Shown: positions 9,057 through 17,139 of the stretch, one piece after another | Position numbering within the stretch: the first letter of the stretch is position 1 | How the letters are laid out: each line of letters starts with the position of its first letter | From: Synechococcales cyanobacterium GL140_1_metabat_312 | GTDB lineage: Bacteria > Cyanobacteriota > Cyanobacteriia > Leptolyngbyales > Leptolyngbyaceae | Assembly: GCA_025351345.1 (NCBI GenBank) | Contig: JANXWB010000008.1 | Coordinates: forward strand, 62,001 to 126,000 | Direction: 5' to 3' | DNA length: 64,000 nt | Notes under the pieces: generated by a model | What the model saw: the letters and a program-made list of their open reading frames with translations, nothing else | Told to the model about the DNA's origin: nothing | Database searches by the model: none | Translations under genes and position numbers: made by a program

Positions 9057-9956
9057 CTAGAGAACTCCAGTCAAGAGCGCCACTTCTTCCTTAGTTAACC
9101 CAGCCGTCTGCGCTATCGTATCAAAATCTCGAATAATTCTTGAACATTGACCCCGAAAATCTTGAGTCCACTGTCTTAACGCTTGAAGTTCTTCTGAAGA
9201 AAGGACGCGATCGACCTCACTGGCCTCACTTATAATAAGTTGACCTTTGGCAACAATTGTAATCATGGACAGAATTTCGCTTTGGGGACGCGATCGCTTG
9301 ACTTGACTACCAATGATGGTGCTGCCGAGGTACTGAGCTGCAATGGTGCTGAGATGGTTATATGCCTTCAGATAGTCCTGAAGTCGTGGCAGACTAGGGG
9401 TAGCAACAGGAAGAGGCGGCGTAGGAGCAAGCAACTCAGTCGCGATCGTATCCCAGTGAGGCTCCTTGTGCGAGGGGCTATCCAAGGGATGATTGTTTCG
9501 AGCGGACGCCCAGTCTTCGAGCAGCGGAATAGAGGCTTTAAGGTGGGACTGAACTGCTTGACAAAATGGCCTTATATCTTCAGAACTATTGCGCCACTTC
9601 ACATCCCGACGGGTCAATACCGCTACCGTAAACCCAAGTCCCATCCGACGAATATAGAGCCGATAGGTGCTGAAAAAACAATCGAGTTGCTGGACCTGAG
9701 GAGTTAGGGTGCGCAAAATTTGGGTCACATTGGCCAAGAAAAATTTGGGCTGATGAATTTCGAGGGTTGGATCGGCAGAATAAAGGCGAGGAGTTGGATA
9801 CCCGTCAATCAAGGCAATGCCCGCAATTCCTGGTACAGTCAAGAAATCACGAATAATTTCAGTCGGTAGAGACTGACGAGCAACTTGATTAGGGGGAATA
9901 TCGGAGACGGAGGCAGTCTGCGGTATTGAATCTAGGGGATTTAGTCGCTCTGTCAT
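9057..9956 (-). CDS. Conserved hypothetical protein (possible roadblock/LC7-like N-terminus)
   Basis: A 299-residue soluble protein of unknown function. Residues about 30-125 (PTEIIRDFLTVPGIAGIALIDGYPTPRLYS and later YIRRMGLGFTVAVLTRR) have the alternating beta/alpha pattern of roadblock/longin-like domains, but this is a weak similarity judged by eye. The middle part is Pro-rich and the C-terminal 110 residues are helical, ending TAGLTKEEVALLTGVL. It lies 53 bases upstream of the ferredoxin gene on the same strand. No catalytic motif is visible. Confidence 0.65.
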   Translation of the reverse strand: MTERLNPLDSIPQTASVSDIPPNQVARQSLPTEIIRDFLTVPGIAGIALIDGYPTPRLYSADPTLEIHQPKFFLANVTQILRTLTPQVQQLDCFFSTYRLYIRRMGLGFTVAVLTRRDVKWRNSSEDIRPFCQAVQSHLKASIPLLEDWASARNNHPLDSPSHKEPHWDTIATELLAPTPPLPVATPSLPRLQDYLKAYNHLSTIAAQYLGSTIIGSQVKRSRPQSEILSMITIVAKGQLIISEASEVDRVLSSEELQALRQWTQDFRGQCSRIIRDFDTIAQTAGLTKEEVALLTGVL

Positions 9957-10115
9957 TGCTCAACCTTACTATTAACCGGGATGCGTAGGTTTGATTACTA
10001 CATTTAATCGTTACGTTTTGTTGCATTGTTTACCGCTGGAGGCGCGACTCCCGTATTTATCATCAAGACGGTGTTCCATGTGTCTGGTTGTCCCGTTTGG
10101 TCCCATACAAGTTTT

Positions 10116-11069
10116 ATGTCTGATCTTCCTTTTACGCTGGACCAGCTCCGCATCCTAAAAGCGATCGCCGCTGAGGGAAGCTTTAAACGAGCTGCTGATA
10201 GTCTCTACGTGTCGCAGCCTGCTGTTAGCCTTCAGGTCCAAAATCTAGAGCGGCAATTAGATGTGCCATTGTTCGATCGGGGCGGTCGGCGAGCGCAGTT
10301 GACGGAGGCGGGGCATTTGCTTTTGGCCTACGGAGAGAAGATCTTGACGCTATGTCAGGAGACCTGTCGGGCGATTGAAGACTTGCAAAATCTTCAGGGT
10401 GGGTCATTGATTGTGGGTGCGAGTCAGACGACGGGAACTTATTTGTTGCCGCGAATGATTGGGTTATTTCGGCAAAAGTACCCTGATGTTGCGGTGCAAT
10501 TGCATGTTCATTCTACGCGACGGACCTCTTGGAGTGTGGCAAATGGACAGATTGATCTAGCAATTATTGGCGGTGAGTTACCTCCTGAATTGCAAGATTC
10601 TCTGGATATGATTCCCTACGCGGAGGATGAACTTGCATTGATTTTACCGCCCGGTCATCCGTTGGCGAAGCAGGGAACGATTCAAAAGGAAGATTTGTAT
10701 AAGCTTCAGTTCATTGCGCTGGATTCCCAATCTACGATTCGCAAGGTGATTGATCAGGTGTTGTCACGTTGTGGGATTGAACCGCGTCGATTAAAGATTG
10801 ATATGGAACTGAATTCGATCGAGGCGATTAAGACTGCTGTTCAATCGGGCTTGGGAGTATCGTTTTTGTCGGTGAGTGCGATTGAAAAAGAATTGAATGC
10901 CCAAATTTTGTGTCGTGCGCCGATCGAAGGAGTACAGATTAAACGAATGTTGTCTGTAATTATTAATCCAAATCGCTATCGATCGAAGGCAGCGGAAGCA
11001 TTTTGCCGTGAGATTTTGCCACAGTTCACGTCGCTGGATGTGAGTTTCGATCGGGTTAAGGGAGAGTAG
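10116..11069 (+). CDS. rbcR: LysR-type transcriptional regulator RbcR
   Basis: A 317-residue LysR regulator. The N-terminal winged helix-turn-helix ([40 protein letters not shown]) and the substrate-binding domain ([20 protein letters not shown] onward) are very close to cyanobacterial and plastid RbcR/Ycf30, which activates Rubisco operons. The related paralogues CmpR and NdhR differ in the effector domain; I prefer RbcR from the stretch [24 protein letters not shown]. The start is the ATG at 10116 ([10 protein letters not shown]), which matches the family start. It is monocistronic and no Rubisco gene is in the window. Confidence 0.88.
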   Translation: MSDLPFTLDQLRILKAIAAEGSFKRAADSLYVSQPAVSLQVQNLERQLDVPLFDRGGRRAQLTEAGHLLLAYGEKILTLCQETCRAIEDLQNLQGGSLIVGASQTTGTYLLPRMIGLFRQKYPDVAVQLHVHSTRRTSWSVANGQIDLAIIGGELPPELQDSLDMIPYAEDELALILPPGHPLAKQGTIQKEDLYKLQFIALDSQSTIRKVIDQVLSRCGIEPRRLKIDMELNSIEAIKTAVQSGLGVSFLSVSAIEKELNAQILCRAPIEGVQIKRMLSVIINPNRYRSKAAEAFCREILPQFTSLDVSFDRVKGE

Positions 11070-11126
11070 AAATCGATCGATTGGTTCATTCAATCCGGAT
11101 GTGAAGGAGAGAATTGAAAATCATAA

Positions 11127-11465
11127 TTATAATGACAAGACCATTGATATGGCTTTTGCGATCTTTTTCATAACAACTGAATCTGCCACACCTAATTTGC
11201 GAATCAATCTTCGTTCAGAAAGCGATCGAACTTGAAATGTATCAACACCTGAAAGTTTAGCTAATCCATTAGCCAAATCTGGCGAGATCAGAACCATCCA
11301 AGGTCGAGATGCAAAGACATCTTTCCAATCTGTAATGGGGACAATCACTTTTAAGGGCAAAATACCGATCGCATCATCATTTATAATGATTGCCGGACGA
11401 GTTTTACTGATTTCACGATCGATCGTTGGATCAAGCTGCACCAGCCAAATTTCACCACGATTCAT
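11127..11465 (-). CDS. MazF/PemK-type toxin (endoribonuclease)
   Basis: A 112-residue protein with the MazF/PemK fold signature: N-terminal MNRGEIWLVQLDPTIDREISKTRPAIII, the central VIVPITDW strand and the C-terminal SGVDTFQVRSLSERRL. Family members cleave mRNA as type II toxins. Its start codon lies 13 bases after the stop of the small upstream gene, which gives the classic antitoxin-toxin order. It is the first of several toxin modules in the 11.1-15.7 kb island. Confidence 0.88.
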   Translation of the reverse strand: MNRGEIWLVQLDPTIDREISKTRPAIIINDDAIGILPLKVIVPITDWKDVFASRPWMVLISPDLANGLAKLSGVDTFQVRSLSERRLIRKLGVADSVVMKKIAKAISMVLSL

Positions 11466-11478
11466 CTTTCAATAATCC

Positions 11479-11709
11479 CTAAGAATCTAGAAAATCTTCG
11501 CCATCCAATCCCTCGAAAGCAATCAAGTCACTACCCGACGAATAATCATCGATCGCACTTAAAGCAGACAATGCAAGATATTGTCGATTTTGTTCGGGCG
11601 TTAAATAGGATTGCTGCTCTTGATTTAAGGTTAGTGCTGACAAAATAACTTTCAAGCGATCGTCTATTGTTAAACTAGGCAAAGCATTCAAGATTTCAAG
11701 TGTCTGCAT
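11479..11709 (-). CDS. Antitoxin partner of the MazF-type toxin
   Basis: A 76-residue acidic protein (MQTLEILNALPSL... ending FEGLDGEDFLDS) immediately upstream of, and on the same strand as, the MazF-like toxin. Size, acidity and position fit a type II antitoxin. It lacks a clear AbrB, RHH or HTH motif, so the DNA-binding class cannot be assigned. The acidic C-terminus is a plausible toxin-neutralising tail. Confidence 0.7.
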   Translation of the reverse strand: MQTLEILNALPSLTIDDRLKVILSALTLNQEQQSYLTPEQNRQYLALSALSAIDDYSSGSDLIAFEGLDGEDFLDS

Positions 11710-11814
11710 AAATCATTCACCTCACAAACTAAGTATCTATCTAATATTATACGATGGGCATTTATATTTCGGCAGAGTATGGGAAAGTGGAAGGACGTTA
11801 ATCTCCGATCGGGT

Positions 11815-14307
11815 CTAGCTCATCGCACCTTTAAGCGCAGCAGTGACAATTTTGACGGCGGGGTGATCGACGGCAGCTTCTAGGGCCGCAAATCCGGCTT
11901 CTTTTCCGGCGTTAACAATGCGGTCTTTTAAGGTGGGGTTCTTTTCGATCGCTTCGATCGCTTTGATGGCGACAAGGGTGGGATTGTTGCTGGTGTCGGT
12001 GGCGGAGATTTGATCGAGTAGGGCTTTGATATCTTGGGTGGCTTGGGCGAGGTTTTGGGAATTGATGATTTTGTTGCCTGCGATCGCGTCACCTTGTACC
12101 GTATCAATTTGCATTTTGTTTCCCATGACTTGATCTCCTTGGAATTTGGTTTCTATACGATCGCCGTTCCAAGTTTTGTTGTCGGTCATTGTTTGATCCT
12201 GTTGATTGTTGAAGGTTGGAGACATGTGGAAATGGAATTCTTGTTTAGAATCATCATACCGATCGCGATCGTGTTTCCAACGACGGTCAGGGGTTTCGAT
12301 GCCATCCAGTAAGGTTTTGACATTCACTAGTTCATCGTAACCTTCAGGAATCAATTCAGGTACGCCTTTACGTTCGTAGGTCAAAAGCTGTTGGTAATCG
12401 ACAATGATTTTGGGATTTTGGGGGAGGGGGACTTTTTCTTTGGGTTCGAGTTTTTCGAGTGTGCGGTGAATGGCTTGGAAACAATTGCGGATGGTATGGA
12501 GAAAAGCTCGACGGGTGGATAGGGGACCGCTGATGGATATGGAGATGATGCGATCGTATGGGTCAGCCCGAATAATGGCGCGATTCTCTTGATCGCTGAG
12601 TACGACTCCTGTGCGCCAATAGGTATCTTTGGAGATGCAGTGGCTCATGCGGACGATGAAGCGGGAGATGATGCTTTGGGGGAGAATGTTGTAGTGATAT
12701 TGAAATTGGAGTGTGCTGTTCCAGTCGCCTGTGTCGGGTTCTCCTTTGGGTAGTAGATCGGGAATAAGCCATTGATCTTTGGATTCAAGGGGAATGCAGA
12801 GTTCAAATTCTTGCATCATGTCGAGGATGAAGCGATGTTTGGATTCTGGGTAGCAGTCGCTGTTGAGAATACGGCTGAGTTCTGAGCGGGGGAGGATGCC
12901 TTTGTGCTCGGTCATAAGGTTGTTGTCATTTAGGATGGCGTAGATGCCCGTTGTAACCCAGGTGGGGTTGAGAACGTTGGTGTCTTGGAGGTGATCGTTC
13001 TCGGCGAAGTTTAGGACGGTTCCGAGGTCATGGAGAAGCTGGAGAAGGTTGGCTTGTTCGGTGGGTTCGGTGATGTTATGTTCTTCGCAAAGTTGGCTGT
13101 AACACTCGTAGGAAATATAGTCTTTGTCGATCGCTTCGAGTTTTTGTTTGAGCTTGAACCAGGTTTCGGAGATGAGGTTGTGGATGTGGGGGAGTGTGGT
13201 GATGATGTGGGTGAGGGTTTCGATTAGGGTTGGGATGCCGTCGCCTGTTTCGCAGGAGGTGGAGATGAAGCCTTTGATGTTTGGATATTTGTCTTGGTAG
13301 TGTTTTTCGTTGGTATCGAGGGGATGTTGGTCGGATTGGTTGCCGATGATAATGATGGGGGATTGATTGCTGAGGCTGTTGATGATTTCTAGCCAATATT
13401 CAAGGCGATTTTGTTCGTCGGTTTCGCGGTTGTTGAGGACGAGGAGATAGATACTCCGTTTGGTGAGAAAGAATTGGTGGGTGGCGTGCATGATTTCTTG
13501 TCCGCCGAAGTCCCAGAAGTTGATGTTGATGGTTTGTTGATTGACGTTGAGTTGCCAGGGATGGATTTCGATGCCATGAGTTTTGCGTTCGTTCGCATTG
13601 AAACTATTGTCTCGAAGGCGTTTGATGAGGGACGTTTTGCCAACATTTCCTTCACCGACTAGAAGAACTTTAAGTTCATTTAGAGGCCGTTTAAATTTCT
13701 GTTTGAGATAGGCAAAGATAACTTGGGGTTCACCATCGTCAGATATTTCTTCTCCCCATCCCCTACGAATGATTTCTGGTAGAACATTTTCAATTGGATT
13801 GCCTTCTAGGACTAGGCATTTGAGATTGGAGAGTTTTGCGATCGATTCCGGTATTTTCGTGATTTGGTTGAAACTGAGGATAAGCGCTGTGAGATTGGTC
13901 AGTTGCCCGATCGATTCTGGAATGATGGCGATTTGGTTGCTAGAGAGGGAAAGCTCTGTGAGATTGGTGAGCTGTCCGATCGATTCTGGAATGATGGCGA
14001 TTTGGTTGCTAGAGAGGTCAAGCCATGTGAGATTGGTGAGCTGTCCGATCGATTCTGGAATGATGGCGATTTGGTTGCTAGAAATCAATAGCACTTCTAA
14101 TTGCTTCAACTCAAATACAATCTCAGGTATCTCCGTGAATGAATTTCCTACCCACCCATTTCCATTCCATTTCCCCAACACCAGTTTCTTCAGCCCCGTC
14201 AACCGCCCGATTTCCTTCGGCAACTCCGTCAAGCCCATCCCAGAGAGATCAAGTTCTTCCCAGTTTTCATCACAGGCTTGGCGAATTAAAGATTGAACGT
14301 CTTGCAT
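11815..14307 (-). CDS. Roco protein: LRR-Roc-COR GTPase with C-terminal extension
   Basis: An 830-residue Roco protein, the bacterial relatives of human LRRK2. Residues 15-180 hold about six leucine-rich repeats of 23 residues; the central ones are near-identical (IPESIGQLTNLT). Roc GTPase: P-loop GEGNVGKTS at 218-226, DFGGQE at 266-271 and NQSD at 323-326 in place of NKxD. The COR dimerisation domain covers about 380-610. Instead of a kinase, the tail (690-830) has a polar GDQVMGNK/GDAIAGNK repeat and a helical end (NAGKEAGFAALEAAVDHPAVKIVTAALKG). Bacterial Roco proteins cycle between nucleotide-bound monomer and dimer; their outputs are mostly unknown. It sits between toxin-antitoxin loci, which suggests an accessory or conflict role. 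Confidence 0.93.
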   Translation of the reverse strand: MQDVQSLIRQACDENWEELDLSGMGLTELPKEIGRLTGLKKLVLGKWNGNGWVGNSFTEIPEIVFELKQLEVLLISSNQIAIIPESIGQLTNLTWLDLSSNQIAIIPESIGQLTNLTELSLSSNQIAIIPESIGQLTNLTALILSFNQITKIPESIAKLSNLKCLVLEGNPIENVLPEIIRRGWGEEISDDGEPQVIFAYLKQKFKRPLNELKVLLVGEGNVGKTSLIKRLRDNSFNANERKTHGIEIHPWQLNVNQQTININFWDFGGQEIMHATHQFFLTKRSIYLLVLNNRETDEQNRLEYWLEIINSLSNQSPIIIIGNQSDQHPLDTNEKHYQDKYPNIKGFISTSCETGDGIPTLIETLTHIITTLPHIHNLISETWFKLKQKLEAIDKDYISYECYSQLCEEHNITEPTEQANLLQLLHDLGTVLNFAENDHLQDTNVLNPTWVTTGIYAILNDNNLMTEHKGILPRSELSRILNSDCYPESKHRFILDMMQEFELCIPLESKDQWLIPDLLPKGEPDTGDWNSTLQFQYHYNILPQSIISRFIVRMSHCISKDTYWRTGVVLSDQENRAIIRADPYDRIISISISGPLSTRRAFLHTIRNCFQAIHRTLEKLEPKEKVPLPQNPKIIVDYQQLLTYERKGVPELIPEGYDELVNVKTLLDGIETPDRRWKHDRDRYDDSKQEFHFHMSPTFNNQQDQTMTDNKTWNGDRIETKFQGDQVMGNKMQIDTVQGDAIAGNKIINSQNLAQATQDIKALLDQISATDTSNNPTLVAIKAIEAIEKNPTLKDRIVNAGKEAGFAALEAAVDHPAVKIVTAALKGAMS
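13861..14085. repeat. 69-base tandem repeats encoding identical leucine-rich repeats
   Basis: Inside the Roco gene a 69-base unit recurs with the same phase. The stretch ATGATGGCGATTTGGTTGCT starts at 13922, 13991 and 14060, and a degraded fourth unit aligns at 13853. Each unit codes for one 23-residue LRR. The near identity at DNA level shows recent unit duplication, so copy number may vary among strains. Confidence 0.9.
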
Positions 14308-14409
14308 GGGAAATGAAGAATGTTAATTGTGTTTCTATTTTGGCATAGATTAATAGAATATGGACAGGCGAAACATTATAGTTGTAAAAAGCTAATGATG
14401 AGTCACGCC

Positions 14410-14640
14410 ATGCGAAAACAAACTATTTTCTACACTTCCCCCCTTGATGCCCTCATTGCAGTCACCAAACGTCTAAGCCTTTATGAAAATAGCTACAAGA
14501 TAGACTCAGAAGAATTCTTCTATCAATACAATCAGGGACAACTATCTGACGAAGCAATCTTTATCGATTGGGCCAACGACTACCGCCACTATCTCGGACT
14601 TCATCAATCCCTAGAAAAGCAACTGCAAGATGCCGCATGA
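14410..14640 (+). CDS. Putative antitoxin (TumA-like) of a TumE-type pair
   Basis: A 76-residue helical protein with the core LSLYENSYKIDSEEFFYQYNQGQLSDEAIFIDWANDYRHYL. The pattern (KYxMsSEeFyxxyxxGxL...dFieWAxxY) is one I associate with the small protein encoded just before TumE/DUF6516 toxins in cyanobacteria. It overlaps the toxin gene by 11 bases, implying translational coupling. The start is uncertain: ATGs at 14395, 14398 and 14410 are in frame and none has a clear Shine-Dalgarno. The upstream region is one copy of a duplicated Roco promoter segment. Confidence 0.7.
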   Translation: MRKQTIFYTSPLDALIAVTKRLSLYENSYKIDSEEFFYQYNQGQLSDEAIFIDWANDYRHYLGLHQSLEKQLQDAA

Positions 14641-15019
14641 ATTATTAGCCCAATATCTCAATGCGATCGAACAAACAATTCTCACCTATCCCAATCTTTA
14701 CATCGATCGCTATACTGAAGAAATCCTCACCCGCGATCGTGTCAACCTTAGAATTAGAATTCGTATTCAACAAAGTAATCTTCTCGAAATCAATGAGGCT
14801 ATTGTTATTTTCGACGATCAACTCACCACCCTAGATTATCGTTATCACTACCAAGACGGACAAAATCAACTCATCTTTCGCTACGACAGCACACCACACT
14901 TTCCAAACCTCACCATATTCCCTCACCATAAACATCTTCCTCACACCGTCATTGCCTGCGAAAAACCAGAAACTCAACAGGTCTTACAAGAAGCAATCTC
15001 AATCGTCACTTATTCATAA
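14630..15019 (+). CDS. TumE-like toxin (DUF6516 family)
   Basis: A 129-residue beta-rich protein. The segment LRIRIRIQQSNLLEINEAIVIF followed by LDYRYHYQDGQNQLIFRYDSTPHFPNLTIFPHHKH is the signature of TumE/DUF6516: a beta-sheet core, the YRYHYQD motif, then RYD and a Pro/His-rich loop. Family knowledge: TumE is the toxin of the type II TumA-TumE pair. The gene starts inside the end of the preceding small gene (11-base overlap). The pair lies divergent to the Roco gene and is bounded downstream by a second copy of the Roco 5' end. Confidence 0.78.
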   Translation: MPHELLAQYLNAIEQTILTYPNLYIDRYTEEILTRDRVNLRIRIRIQQSNLLEINEAIVIFDDQLTTLDYRYHYQDGQNQLIFRYDSTPHFPNLTIFPHHKHLPHTVIACEKPETQQVLQEAISIVTYS

Positions 15020-15205
15020 TTAGCGATTTTCTTCGGAAACTCCCTTCTGGAGCGATCGAGTTCTTCTCAGCTTTCATCACAAACTTGGCGAATTAAAGAT
15101 TGGACGTCTTGCATGGGAAATGAAGAATGTTAATTGTGTTTCTATTTTGACAAAGATTAGGGGAAAGTGGGAAAGCGAAGCATTACAATGTGTAGAATTA
15201 ACGAT
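15020..15205 (-). pseudogene. Duplicated fragment of the Roco gene 5' end and its upstream region
   Basis: Bases 15020-15117 read on the minus strand give a degraded start of the Roco protein (MQDVQSLIRQ-C-E-WEELD...), ending in stops and mismatches after about 30 codons. Bases 15118-15205 continue the match into the Roco upstream region. The corresponding original is about 14210-14402. The 50 bases around the start codon (15092-15149 against 14282-14339) are almost identical. This is a non-functional duplicate, not a gene. Confidence 0.85.
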
Positions 15206-15216
15206 GAGTTATACCT

Positions 15217-15441
15217 ATGCCGATAAACCTCACCTTAACGCCAGAACAACAAGACTTTATTCAACAGGAACTGGCGATCGGGAGCTATGCCAGTGCTACG
15301 GACCTACTGGCCGATGCTCTTCAACTACTCGCTCAACGTCGCCGCTATGACCAATGGGCGCAGGACATACAGGAGAAAGTTGCGATCGGTGCCGCTGAAC
15401 TAGAACGTACATCATCTCACCCACCGCAATTCGAGATCTAG
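15217..15441 (+). pseudogene. ParD-type antitoxin, C-terminally altered
   Basis: A 74-codon frame whose first 60 residues (MPINLTLTPEQQDFIQQELAIGSYASATDLLADALQLL) are a typical ParD ribbon-helix-helix antitoxin. After GAAELER the usual tail is missing; the frame runs into sequence that, in another frame, is the start of the toxin (YIISPTAIRDLEE), and ends early. A deletion appears to have removed the parD end and the parE start. DNA binding could survive, but toxin neutralisation probably does not. Confidence 0.8.
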
Positions 15442-15706
15442 AAGAGATTTTTCGGATTATTACGCTCAACGCAATGTAGCAGCAGGCGATCGTCTTCTCA
15501 ATGAATTTACTAAGAAATGTCGATACCTGACCCAATTCCCAAAAATTGGTCGTAGCTATGAACATTTGCGATCGGGGATGCGTGGGTTACAACTCGATAA
15601 TTACATTTTGTTCTATCAACTAATGAATGATGGAATTGAAATCATGCGTGTATTGCGCGGCGATCGTGATTTAGAATCGTTGTTTGAAAACAATGACGAT
15701 CGATAG
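15408..15706 (+). pseudogene. Broken ParE/RelE-type toxin
   Basis: A ParE-family sequence in two frames. Frame one, from 15408: YIISPTAIRDLEEIF. Frame two, from 15452 to the stop at 15704: SDYYAQRNVAAGDRLLNEF, then FPKIGRSYEHLRSGMRGLQL and VLRGDRDLESLFE. The shift is at the T-run at 15448-15452; one more T, or two fewer, would join the frames. The start codon is also missing because of the deletion that fuses it to parD. The toxin is therefore dead in this sequence. Confidence 0.85.
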
Positions 15707-16000
15707 TCCCACATTTGCAATCCCTAAAAATGCAATCCCTAAAAACTCCAATTCCTTTAATACAAATACAATCTCCCTCACCTAAAGGATTTCTACTGAG
15801 TTCGATCGATGGCCTATGGCTAGTCGTAGACCATCGTAATCCCACCAATTGCAAACTTTTTCAAAGGTAGCGATCGACTCTTCCCTTTTATAGAAGTCAC
15901 CTCATCTTTTGCTACGACAGCACAAATTGGTTTTCTCAATTGTGGAACCATGCAACTAATTATTCAGGCACTTGCGATCGTATTAAATATTAAGCATTGA
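15707..16000. other. Degraded accessory DNA with a TumE gene remnant
   Basis: No intact gene. Bases 15898-15924 match the TumE gene at 14867-14893 in 25 of 27 positions, covering the codons for LIFRYDST, so a second TumE copy was once here. The two CAATCCCTAAAAA copies near 15718 and 15732 are short direct repeats. Confidence 0.6.
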
Positions 16001-17122
16001 TCAATGAACCGATCGCAATTGAGAATTGAGGGCGATCGACAACAAATCCTCAATAGCACAAACCATCTGTTGATTATCCCAACTGGCGTAAAGCGCCGCC
16101 GCGATCGCACAGCCCCCCGCACCGACCCCTTCTTTAACAAATCCCTGTTCATACATTCGCAATTGTTGATAGCGAGAGGTTTGGAAATTCAGATTAGTGG
16201 AAAGCAATGGCACTCCATCGATCGCCTTCGCCAACCCAACCGTATCGCCCGACGGATCATCCACCACCCAGCGCGTTGTTCCCACCACCACATTTTCCGA
16301 TCGCCATTCTAAGTTCTGGGACTTCGCCAAGCGTTGAGCGATCGCCACCACCGCCAACATCTGAGTGCCACCCGCCAACAACACCCCACTTAACCCACTC
16401 GCCCCGATCGCCATCCCCGCCGCCACAGGTTGCATCGGATCTCCCACCGCCGCCAACACCTGAAACCCATACTCTGGGTCATCCAGACTGCTATTTTCGA
16501 GAGCAATCAGCCCTTGTCTTGCTAAATTCAGTTTCTGGTCATGATTACAGGCCACATGGCTACTGTTCACCTTGCCCGCCGCATCAATCCCCAACCCTAA
16601 CAAGACAGCCAATGCCGTCGTCGTTCCAGCCACCACACATTCACCAATCAACAAATACTCCCCCTTGTGCTGCTGCGACCATTCTCGCCCGATCGCCCGC
16701 CCAGCATTAAACAAATCTTTCACCGTTTCGATCGGCATGGCATGGCCCGTACTGACACAACGAGCAGGTGTTTTAGATAAAACTTTAGCTATAACTGACA
16801 ATGGTTGCGGCAATCCAGCATCAATTAAAAAAACAGGGATTTGCAACGCTTGAACAATCGCCCTTGATATAAATGTTGGAGACGCACCTGCGGTCAGATT
16901 TGGTAATGGAAAAGTGACAGAATTTGAAACACCATTTAATAAAAATTCTGCATCGGCGTGGGCTGTAAAACGTCGATCGATCGGCTCCTTGCCTGCTGCC
17001 GAAATCCCCGGAATCATCGCCGTTTCTGTAAACCCAACTATGCAACTAAAATGAGGCAATTTACCGCCATAACGATCGAGCCATAACCGCGCACGATCGG
17101 GCTGAGTATGAACAGAAATCAT
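16001..17122 (-). CDS. cobT: CobT-like nicotinate-nucleotide phosphoribosyltransferase (UPF0284)
   Basis: A 373-residue protein of the archaeal/cyanobacterial CobT group (UPF0284, TIGR00303). It is presumed to transfer phosphoribose from nicotinate mononucleotide to the lower-ligand base of cobalamin-type cofactors. Visible conserved parts: GFTETAMIPGISAAGKEPIDRRFTAHADAEFL at the N-terminus, GECVVAGTTTALAVLLGLG, VAAVGDPMQPVAAG and AGGTQMLAVVAI. Many cyanobacteria make pseudocobalamin with adenine, so the base used is uncertain. It is followed upstream by the DUF2232 gene with a 17-base gap, so an operon is likely. No cobalamin riboswitch is visible before it. Confidence 0.85.
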   Translation of the reverse strand: MISVHTQPDRARLWLDRYGGKLPHFSCIVGFTETAMIPGISAAGKEPIDRRFTAHADAEFLLNGVSNSVTFPLPNLTAGASPTFISRAIVQALQIPVFLIDAGLPQPLSVIAKVLSKTPARCVSTGHAMPIETVKDLFNAGRAIGREWSQQHKGEYLLIGECVVAGTTTALAVLLGLGIDAAGKVNSSHVACNHDQKLNLARQGLIALENSSLDDPEYGFQVLAAVGDPMQPVAAGMAIGASGLSGVLLAGGTQMLAVVAIAQRLAKSQNLEWRSENVVVGTTRWVVDDPSGDTVGLAKAIDGVPLLSTNLNFQTSRYQQLRMYEQGFVKEGVGAGGCAIAAALYASWDNQQMVCAIEDLLSIALNSQLRSVH

Positions 17123-17139
17123 AATTCAATAACTATCAT

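Noticed and set aside
15120-15350. Open frame beginning MKNVNCVSILTK
   Set aside because: It is the out-of-frame reading of the duplicated Roco upstream region and of parD.
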